The translations under genes were made by a program, and so were the position numbers. 20,756 nucleotides of DNA, taken from contig BNTV01000092.1 of assembly GCA_025996865.1 (NCBI GenBank), positions 1 through 20,756 of the forward strand, given 5' to 3'. The notes under the pieces are model-generated. The model saw only the letters and a list, made by a program, of their open reading frames with translations, had not been told where the DNA came from and did not search any database. This DNA is from Bacteroidia bacterium. GTDB lineage: Bacteria > Bacteroidota > Bacteroidia > Bacteroidales > Azobacteroidaceae. Each line of letters opens with the position of its first letter. Position 1 is the first letter of the stretch. Positions 15,901 to 20,756 of this stretch are shown here, piece after piece.

Positions 15901-17359
15901 TCAGGTTAAAACCGAGAACAGCCGCATTGGCGCCTTTGGAGGAAAATGAAATACTGTCTATGGATAGGGGAAAATTGTAGAATTTAACTTCACCGCCATA
16001 TTTGGCGGATTCGACAGAGAAATGGGGATCTTCGGCGGAAAGGCGTAACTTGGTAAATGCCAATTGCTCCAGTTTCAAGCCATCGATGTCTATTTTTATT
16101 TCGCCATCCAAAATAGCTGCGGGTAAGAACTTGCCGTCTTTCACTTTTACCTGTACCACAGAGGTTGGTTCCAAATGTAAATTTCCCATCCCCAACAGAT
16201 TGACACTCTCCTCGTTTCCAAGAGTTACATTAAACAGATATTCGTCTTTCGATATGTAAGCGGTATAGGAACGGGGCTTTTCCTTTGTCAGGAACGGAAT
16301 CGCCATTTGTCCGCCAAAGCCGAATCCCTTAATATTATTTGCCAGAAAACTTAACTTGAAACCGGTTACGGAAAACGGAGAGCCACCGGCGTCCCCCTGT
16401 TCGAAAGACAGAATATCCGTGCCTGAAATATCTCCGGTTATACCTGCCTCGTCTATAATGAAATTTGATGCTTCTACCGTACTCTTCTGCGAATCCTTAC
16501 GGTTAAACATGGACGGAAAAGTCACCGATAATTTTGAAATATATACGCCTCTCCACAAGTTCGGGTCCGGCAATGTAAAGTATTGGGCGAAATATTCCGG
16601 ATCTGTCTTAAAGTTGACCGGATTCCTCGAATCACTCAGGTCTATTGTGGCTTCGGATACACTGAATACAAAATCGGGAACCCCTTTAATTTTGAAATCG
16701 GGAATGTTAATATTCACTAACAGGTCATTCAAATCCTGCATGACAAGCCTGAATCCGGATCTTAATATCCCGTCTTCGGCCGCTAATGATTCAAAGGTGT
16801 TTTTATTAAAAATAAGGTCGGCGCTTAGCGCCAATTCCTTAAAATCGCCGTTACAATCAAGGGTCGCAAATGTTTCCGAAGATTGATTTCCCGTTGTCTC
16901 ATGGATTCCTCCCCCCTTAAATTCGATGCTCCCCAAATTCCCCAAGGGTAAAGTATGGGAACTTATCAACAGCAATTTTATATCGCCGGCGAGGTCGCCA
17001 CCATAAGAAATTTTCACTCCCTGCGCCCCGAAAATAAGTACATTCGATTTTTTATCCGTTGATTTTGAAGGAAGCTCTATTTTCAGATAAATACTGCATT
17101 CACCATATTGAGACCCGATCTTCACATTGGAAACAGCCAGTATTACGGGAATATTACCGATTATTTTCTTTATACCTACAGGCAGATTATAAGATGTCCC
17201 TTCAATATCTTTCAGACTTTCTACATACCGGTTTTCGGTCTCTATCACATCAAAATCCTGAAATGCCCGGTCTTTATCTTCTTGAGAAAAACAAGTCAGG
17301 GTGCTTATTATCCAAAAAAAAACCGTGACGATTAATATGAGTTTGTTTGTAATTTTCAT
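12971..17359 (-). CDS. Very large secreted beta-rich protein of unknown function
   Basis: 1462 aa, first of the giant genes. The N-terminus is a signal peptide (MKITNKLILIVTVFFWIIS..., processing near CFSQ). No catalytic motif is visible. Residues to about 700 are alternating short strands with repeated hydrophobic/Gly patterns (for example WRGVYISKLSVTFPSMF and GKISARSGLRMTTEF), suggesting an elongated beta structure. About 990-1110 resemble a bacterial Ig-like (Big_5-type) domain (DLTPKDGESEVDIFLSP). The C-terminal ~300 residues are mixed and end in QKQVNYIYWY; there is no T9SS sorting domain. I recall similar proteins beside Fn3/TANFOR-type genes in Bacteroidota but cannot name a family. 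The gap to the upstream ROK gene is 46 bases; a TCACTTTG at 17399-17392 (minus) is a poor match to the -7 box and has no well-spaced -33, so no separate promoter is convincing. A role as scaffold or outer-membrane partner is a guess. Confidence 0.85.
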   Translation of the reverse strand: MKITNKLILIVTVFFWIISTLTCFSQEDKDRAFQDFDVIETENRYVESLKDIEGTSYNLPVGIKKIIGNIPVILAVSNVKIGSQYGECSIYLKIELPSKSTDKKSNVLIFGAQGVKISYGGDLAGDIKLLLISSHTLPLGNLGSIEFKGGGIHETTGNQSSETFATLDCNGDFKELALSADLIFNKNTFESLAAEDGILRSGFRLVMQDLNDLLVNINIPDFKIKGVPDFVFSVSEATIDLSDSRNPVNFKTDPEYFAQYFTLPDPNLWRGVYISKLSVTFPSMFNRKDSQKSTVEASNFIIDEAGITGDISGTDILSFEQGDAGGSPFSVTGFKLSFLANNIKGFGFGGQMAIPFLTKEKPRSYTAYISKDEYLFNVTLGNEESVNLLGMGNLHLEPTSVVQVKVKDGKFLPAAILDGEIKIDIDGLKLEQLAFTKLRLSAEDPHFSVESAKYGGEVKFYNFPLSIDSISFSSKGANAAVLGFNLNLNLMDGKISARSGLRMTTEFKGHNEIEFKGVQVDRIRLEKIQLAGFSLDGEINIVKDDPVYGNYLGGEIIAAFDALSDGLKVGVKSVFGYKDFRYWYVEGMLKSGSGIPVGPLFLNGFVGGAYYKMQFTGGTGIRSYSPYEDCGLGVKAGINYYVAQENTISGNALFEMNFSSSGGIRNMMFYGTAEFLKKSNKSENDLNNMFTSGQGKVRCPGQSFTAGMSPGSDGSSMSKEVLSGMNLSGIISAYLYMNYEFTTKTFDANFAVLVNTPGNILRGAGNNGEAGWAFLHISPQSWFIHVGTPSNPLGLKLGLGPLSLSTESYFMLGDKLEAPILDPNVARILNISPEQADYMKYPHNITLGKGVAFGSRFKFDTGNLSFLILYARFMAGTGFDVMLQDLSGYSCKGKSETIGLDGWYANGQSYVYLEGDLGVRIKLVFINKSVSIIHGSAATLLQARLPNPTWIGGYMAVDLDVLGGLIKANMKMKFSFGDACEIVRNDGDYTPLDFPIIADLTPKDGESEVDIFLSPQATFNMQLEESFDAQDDQGNTHTYRIRIEDFYIADNGGTKVAGVIKKGKNMDASFASHDVLPPYKDMQAFVSVNFEELAGGRWTTVMQNGKPARETKTVKFKTGEAPNYIPASNIEYCYPVIAQKNFYKSESTAGYIQLVKGQPYLFPGGFNYDVTFSSAGRQDLKAGFEYNAGEKRLSFSIPALANRTDYTLAFVASKEGGIRDSGVSTITSSATIQGEEGESYTVDYMQQAAQKIIKEGSLKVLDYNFATSNFNTFEQKMSSLSLSRGAFRITQDVHALYLNTGKSYERFDEAEVEGVQTTGTESLVRAEAILEDAYYREVIYPLLYKWYPIPGISIQNRNVNEAGLPPVKGFSVLDGYFSGNIEAQKAVPFVYNLVYYYNKDFVELRSKAANMFDKGINMEPLMPLVTSQFPLIREGEYKTLLRYVMPGAKQGTQKQVNYIYWY

Positions 17360-17405
17360 ACGAATGTTATCATTAAATTACGCTACTATCGCAAAGTGAT
17401 ATTAA

Positions 17406-18608
17406 TTAATTCTCAAAAACCCGCAGGCGGGAAATCATACAAGCGCCGATAATGCCGGTTTTGTCTTTCAGTTTGGAAGTTGTAATTACCGAGTCTTTAT
17501 TCACCAGATTGAGGGAATATTTGCGTATGGATGTAATAATCGGTTGCATGATGTAATCGCCGGTCAGGGCGAGGGTTCCGCCGATGATTACCATTTCCGG
17601 ATTGAATATATTGATAATTCCGGCCAAGTGTTCCCCCAGTTTCCTGCCGATATCTTCAACCAAATCAATACACAGGACGTCCTCTTTGTTTACTGCCTGC
17701 ACGATGTCGCTCAGCTTTATTTGTTCGTTTTTGGCAAACTTTTTCGACAATAGCGAGCTTGCGCCTTCTTTCAGCTTTTCAATCAGGCGGCGGTGCATCG
17801 CCAAGCCTGAAACTTCGGTTTCGAGGCAGCCTTTTTTTCCACAATGGCATAAAACTTCATTATCGTAGCTTTTTACATGACCCAATTCGCCGGAAAAGCC
17901 CGATTTACCGTTATATACTTTGCCGTCGATGATGATCCCGATAGCAATTCCCCAACTGATATTGACAAAAATAATATCTTTTTCTTTCGTCACGCAACCG
18001 GCAATGTATTCGCCGTAAGTCATCGCCCGTGTATCGTTGTCAATTGTAACGCGATAGCCCAAGCGTTCGCGCAAGATATCCACCAGGGGACGTTCTTCGA
18101 AGTAAAAAATACTGTAACTGTATCCCGATTCGGAGTTCACACGTCCCGAAATATTGATGGCTATATTCAGAACCTTCGCTTTATCAATGGTTTGCCGGTC
18201 GATAAATTCCTTGATAATGACAATCAGTTTATCCAGCGCTTCCGGCGAATTTTTCAATTCGTAGGGTACGCTCATAGATAAATCAATCATATCGCCTTTG
18301 AAATTAATAAGGGCGATATTTACTCCGAATTGCTTGATATCCACGCCGATAAAGTAGGCAGCATCGTGATTTAATCCGTAAAGGCTCGGATGGCGTCCGC
18401 CGGTGGTTTCCAATTTTCCGTATTCATTGATACTCCCTTTTTCGCACATGTCGTTGATTATTTTCGTTGCGGTAGGAATGCTCATGTCAATGGTTTTCGC
18501 CAATTCGGATATCGTGTTGTTTCCATTTTGGATGAGATGTAAAATAATTTTCTTTTTTATTAGCGCTTCCTTTGTTCCCTTTTCTATTTCATATAATAGT
18601 TTGTTCAT
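17406..18608 (-). CDS. ROK-family transcriptional regulator (NagC/Mlc-like)
   Basis: 400 aa, close to the usual ~400 for ROK repressors. Residues about 16-63 form a winged HTH (TISELAKTIDMSIPTATKIINDM), followed by the typical wing GGRHPSLYGLN. The ROK fold follows, with SGRV, DNDTRA (190-195), ISWGIAIGIIIDGK and the zinc/sugar signature ELGHV...CHCGKKGCLE. Zinc ligands are expected at H244, C254, C256 and C261; E241 and H244 normally contact sugar. The ATP-binding DxGGT motif is DIKQF at 90-94, without the glycines, so this should be a sugar-responsive regulator and not a kinase. The ligand cannot be told. It is transcribed from a good Bacteroidetes-type promoter at 18636-18665 and lies 46 bases upstream of the giant secreted-protein operon in the same direction, with no terminator-like hairpin between; it may be in that operon or regulate it. 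Confidence 0.92.
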   Translation of the reverse strand: MNKLLYEIEKGTKEALIKKKIILHLIQNGNNTISELAKTIDMSIPTATKIINDMCEKGSINEYGKLETTGGRHPSLYGLNHDAAYFIGVDIKQFGVNIALINFKGDMIDLSMSVPYELKNSPEALDKLIVIIKEFIDRQTIDKAKVLNIAINISGRVNSESGYSYSIFYFEERPLVDILRERLGYRVTIDNDTRAMTYGEYIAGCVTKEKDIIFVNISWGIAIGIIIDGKVYNGKSGFSGELGHVKSYDNEVLCHCGKKGCLETEVSGLAMHRRLIEKLKEGASSLLSKKFAKNEQIKLSDIVQAVNKEDVLCIDLVEDIGRKLGEHLAGIINIFNPEMVIIGGTLALTGDYIMQPIITSIRKYSLNLVNKDSVITTSKLKDKTGIIGACMISRLRVFEN

Positions 18609-18635
18609 AATTTTATTTTTACAAGTTTACATGCA

Positions 18636-18665
18636 CAAAATTAATATAAAAATCGAACGTGCAAA
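18636..18665 (-). promoter_or_regulatory. Bacteroidetes-type promoter for the ROK regulator
   Basis: On the minus strand a -33 TTTG (18665-18662) is followed after 18 bases by TAATTTTG (18643-18636), an exact TAnnTTTG -7 box. Transcription would start near 18630, about 22 bases before the ATG at 18608. A TGCAC/GTGCA inverted pair (18632-18636 and 18659-18663) overlaps both boxes and could be an operator. Confidence 0.6.
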
Positions 18666-18746
18666 AATATATTCAAACGATATATAAAAAACAGGCATAT
18701 ATAATTAAAACAAAATTTTTTTGACCCGTTTTTCTTTATTAAACCG

Positions 18747-18777
18747 CTTGCAGAATTAAAAATAATCATTACTTTTG
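18747..18777 (+). promoter_or_regulatory. Bacteroidetes-type promoter for the DUF3467-type gene
   Basis: CTTG at 18747-18750 (one mismatch to the -33 TTTG) is followed after 19 bases by TACTTTTG at 18770-18777, an exact match to the TAnnTTTG -7 box. Transcription should start near 18783, about 45 bases before the ATG at 18829. It points away from the ROK promoter, making 18609-18828 a divergent regulatory region. Confidence 0.6.
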
Positions 18778-18790
18778 CAAGTCGTAAAAC

Positions 18791-18829
18791 ATGACAACTT
18801 GGCAGAAATTTTTTAATAACTTAAAATAA
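18791..18829 (+). other. Possible 12-codon leader ORF overlapping the DUF3467-type start
   Basis: An ATG at 18791 reads MTTWQKFFNNLK and stops with TAA at 18827-18829, whose last base is the A of the next ATG (TAATG). It begins only a few bases after the predicted transcription start. The overlap would permit translational coupling, but so short a frame in AT-rich sequence can occur by chance. Confidence 0.2.
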
Positions 18830-19137
18830 TGGAAAACGAACAACAAAACAATATTCAAATCGAATTGTCGGAAGATATTGCTCAGGGAATTTATTCCAAT
18901 TTGGCTGTAATTGCCCATTCTTCCTCAGAATTCGTAGTGGATTTCGTCCGCCTGATGCCGGGAATCCCCAAAGCAAAAGTGCAATCGCGCATTATCCTGA
19001 CGCCGGAACATGCCAAACGACTGCTCCTCGCGCTTACCGATAATATCAAAAAATACGAATCGCAAAACGGGGTAATTAAATTGCCGAATTTGCCGAACTT
19101 TACACCACCTATTATCGGTCCCGTCGGCGAAGCGTAA
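18829..19137 (+). CDS. DUF3467-type small conserved protein
   Basis: 102 aa, beginning MENEQQNNIQIELSEDIAQG and containing YSNLAVIAHSSSEFVVDFVRL, then MPGIPKAKVQSRIILTPEHAKRLL and a proline-rich tail (PNLPNFTPPIIGPVGEA). This matches my memory of the ~100-residue DUF3467 family, which is widespread in Bacteroidota and has no established function. There is no signal peptide or membrane segment, so it should be cytoplasmic. The start is the ATG following the promoter at 18747-18777. It is divergent from the ROK gene and 211 bases before thrA on the same strand, with repeat elements between, so it is probably its own transcription unit. Confidence 0.88.
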   Translation: MENEQQNNIQIELSEDIAQGIYSNLAVIAHSSSEFVVDFVRLMPGIPKAKVQSRIILTPEHAKRLLLALTDNIKKYESQNGVIKLPNLPNFTPPIIGPVGEA

Positions 19138-19145
19138 ATTTTATC

Positions 19146-19176
19146 GTCATTGCGAGCCGACAGGCGAAGCAATGAC
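19146..19176. repeat. GTCATTGC/GCAATGAC inverted-repeat element
   Basis: Perfect 8-base arms GTCATTGC (19146-19153) and GCAATGAC (19169-19176) enclose an inner GCC-GACA-GGC stem. The sequence resembles short intergenic repeats common in Bacteroidota and other genomes. It starts nine bases after the DUF3467-type stop and could act as a transcript-end hairpin, but no T-run follows, so it is not a classical intrinsic terminator. Confidence 0.65.
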
Positions 19177-19220
19177 AGCTATAATACCTAATAATAAAAA
19201 ATATATGATTTCCGTTATTT

Positions 19221-19315
19221 TACCCCCAGCCCCCTAAAGGGGGAGTTCGGGCAGCAAATATGCTCATCCTGCTACGGCAAAGTCCCCTTTAGGGGATTTA
19301 GGGTTTACAGGGGTA
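19221..19315. repeat. Imperfect inverted repeat with C-rich/G-rich arms (MITE- or REP-like)
   Basis: The left arm 19221-19246 (TACCCCCAGCCCCCTAAAGG...) is mirrored by the right arm 19281-19315 (AGTCCCCTTTAGGGGATTTA... to GGGGTA). Both share a CCCCTAAAGGGG core, and the outer ends are TACCCC and GGGGTA. The left arm can also fold on itself (CCCCC-TAAA-GGGGG at 19230-19243). About 34 unrelated bases separate the arms and no coding sequence lies inside. I recall near-identical elements scattered between genes in Bacteroidota. Confidence 0.7.
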
Positions 19316-19348
19316 GCTTGCGGAATAAATACCCAATCTTGGTTGATA

Positions 19349-20756
19349 ATGAAAGTAATGAAATTCGGCGGAACATCAGTAGGTTCCGCAAACAGTATTC
19401 TAAAAGTTAAAGAGATTGTCGAAGCCGTCAAAGAGCCTGTGATTGTAGTCGTTTCCGCAATGAGTGGAATTACGGACCAATTACTGTTGACTTCCAGATT
19501 GGCAACCCAGGGCGATTATGCCTACGAAAAAGAGTACAATCAGATTGTCAGCCGCCACATCGAAACGGCAGAGCAATTAATTGCCGATCCTACGATCCGC
19601 AATTACGTTCTGAAACAGGTAGTTGCTCTTTTGGACGAATTGGGAAATATTTTGAAAGGCGTTTTCCTGGTACGCGACCTTTCGCAAAAAACCTCGGACA
19701 TTATCGTTAGTTACGGCGAGCGATTGAGTTCCCTGATTATTTCCAACATGATTCCAAACGCCCGGCTCTTCGATGCACGCGAATTTATCAAAACCGAAAA
19801 ACAATTCAAAAAACATATTGTTGATTTTAATGCAAGCAACGAACTGATAAAGAAGAGTTTTGCAGATAAACCAATGGTTTCCGTCGTACCGGGTTTTATT
19901 TCCCAGGATTTGGTCACAAAAGAAATAACCAACTTGGGACGAGGCGGTTCCGATTATACGGCTTCTATTGTTGCCGCCGCTTTGGACGCCGCCATCCTCG
20001 AAATCTGGACGGATGTGGACGGTTTTATGACCGCCGATCCGAAAATCATCAGTAATACTTACGTAATCAAGGAATTGAGTTATATCGAAGCGATGGAATT
20101 GTCGAATTTCGGCGCCAAAGTGATTTATCCGCCGACAATTTTTCCCGCTTATCACAAGAGCATTCCTATCCTGATTAAAAATACTTTCAATCCCGCATCA
20201 CAAGGGACTTATATTTCCAAGGACAAGAAAAATGGCGGAAAATCCATCAAGGGAATTTCTTCCATTAGCGATACTTGCCTGGTTACTATTCAAGGCTTGG
20301 GGATGGTAGGTATCATTGGTGTCAATTACCGGATTTTCAAGGCTTTGTCTAAAGCCGGGATCAGTGTGTTCATGGTTTCCCAAGCCTCTTCGGAAAACAC
20401 GACTTCGTTTGCCGTGAAAAATGAGGATGCCGACCTGTCGCTTCAGGTTTTAAAGGAAGAATTTCAATTGGAATTACTGCAAGGCGAAATCAACGATATC
20501 AAAGCCGAGAAAGATTTGGCAACCGTGGCCATTGTCGGTGAAAACATGAAATGGACACCGGGGATTGCCGGTAAACTGTTTGGTACGCTGGGTCGTAGCG
20601 GTATCAGTGTAATTGCTTGTGCACAAGGTGCTTCGGAGACAAATATATCTTTCGTAATCAACAGCCGCTACCTCCGGAAAGCCTTAAATTCGATTCACGA
20701 TTCTTTCTTCCTTTCGGAATACCAAGTGTTGAATATTTTCCTGATTGGAATCGGTA
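19349..20756 (+). CDS. thrA: Bifunctional aspartokinase / homoserine dehydrogenase I (3' end outside window)
   Basis: 469 codons are visible of a family usually ~810-820 aa. It catalyses the first step (aspartate to aspartyl phosphate) and third step (aspartate semialdehyde to homoserine) of threonine/methionine synthesis in the cytoplasm. Residues 1-290 are the aspartokinase: KFGGTS at 5-10, a serine/glycine-rich YGERLSS, GRGGSDYTA at 197-205 and WTDVDGFMTADP. About 310-455 are two ACT regulatory domains (TCLVTIQGLGMVGIIGV and ATVAIVGENMKWTPGIAGKL), the usual site of threonine feedback. The last residues, VLNIFLIGIG, begin the NAD(P)-binding Rossmann motif of homoserine dehydrogenase, which shows the fusion. 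The ATG at 19349 gives the standard MKVMKFGGTS start. No TAnnTTTG promoter is convincing in the 211-base gap upstream. Confidence 0.95.
   Translation, partial: MKVMKFGGTSVGSANSILKVKEIVEAVKEPVIVVVSAMSGITDQLLLTSRLATQGDYAYEKEYNQIVSRHIETAEQLIADPTIRNYVLKQVVALLDELGNILKGVFLVRDLSQKTSDIIVSYGERLSSLIISNMIPNARLFDAREFIKTEKQFKKHIVDFNASNELIKKSFADKPMVSVVPGFISQDLVTKEITNLGRGGSDYTASIVAAALDAAILEIWTDVDGFMTADPKIISNTYVIKELSYIEAMELSNFGAKVIYPPTIFPAYHKSIPILIKNTFNPASQGTYISKDKKNGGKSIKGISSISDTCLVTIQGLGMVGIIGVNYRIFKALSKAGISVFMVSQASSENTTSFAVKNEDADLSLQVLKEEFQLELLQGEINDIKAEKDLATVAIVGENMKWTPGIAGKLFGTLGRSGISVIACAQGASETNISFVINSRYLRKALNSIHDSFFLSEYQVLNIFLIGIG

Noticed and set aside
17360..17420. A separate promoter for the giant-protein operon
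   Set aside because: TCACTTTG only partly matches the -7 box, and the nearest TTTG is 14 bases away, too short for the usual spacing.
19146..19176. Intrinsic terminator of the DUF3467-type gene
   Set aside because: The hairpin is good but has no following T-run; it fits a dispersed repeat better.
19577..20155. A 192-codon minus-strand frame
   Set aside because: Entirely antisense to the conserved aspartokinase coding sequence.

Overview
The window is a chromosomal stretch from a Bacteroidota (probably Bacteroidales) genome. The evidence is a C-terminal Type IX secretion (T9SS) sorting domain, an SprB-repeat adhesin, a DUF3467-type protein, a fused aspartokinase/homoserine dehydrogenase, promoters fitting the Bacteroidetes TTTG / TAnnTTTG pattern, and no obvious Shine-Dalgarno sequences. 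The species cannot be fixed from the sequence alone.

Positions 1-17359 (minus strand, read right to left) hold one very compact operon of giant exported proteins: a 1462-aa beta-rich protein, a 690-aa protein of fibronectin III-like domains, a 1936-aa SprB-repeat adhesin with a T9SS sorting domain, a 1553-aa modular protein, and a small cytoplasmic protein that runs off the left edge. The gaps between them are 3, 13, 13 and 1 bases. The 1553-aa protein looks like a polymorphic toxin. It has a signal peptide, an N-terminal delivery domain, an Fn3-like domain, a zinc metallopeptidase domain (HEIGHGAFNLEH), a helical pre-toxin segment, and a C-terminal ~165-residue tip that resembles an ADP-ribosyltransferase. 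The small gene immediately after it is the natural candidate for its immunity protein. Base composition drops sharply at the tip and in the small gene, as expected if toxin and immunity were exchanged as a cassette.

Positions 17406-18608 (minus) encode a ROK-family transcriptional regulator with a winged HTH. It lies 46 bases upstream of the giant-protein operon in the same direction, with no clear terminator between them, so it may be co-transcribed with the operon or control it.

Positions 18609-18828 are a divergent promoter region. To its right, on the plus strand, are a 102-aa DUF3467-type protein, a 211-base gap holding two inverted-repeat elements of the kind scattered through Bacteroidota genomes, and the first 469 codons of thrA (aspartokinase plus ACT domains, cut at the start of the homoserine dehydrogenase domain). 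This right-hand part is ordinary housekeeping sequence; the left 17 kb is the accessory, interesting part.

My working model, which is inference, is a T9SS-associated surface toxin system: the SprB adhesin, the Fn3 protein and the 1462-aa protein form a surface assembly that carries or presents the 1553-aa toxin, and its metallopeptidase may release the tip.
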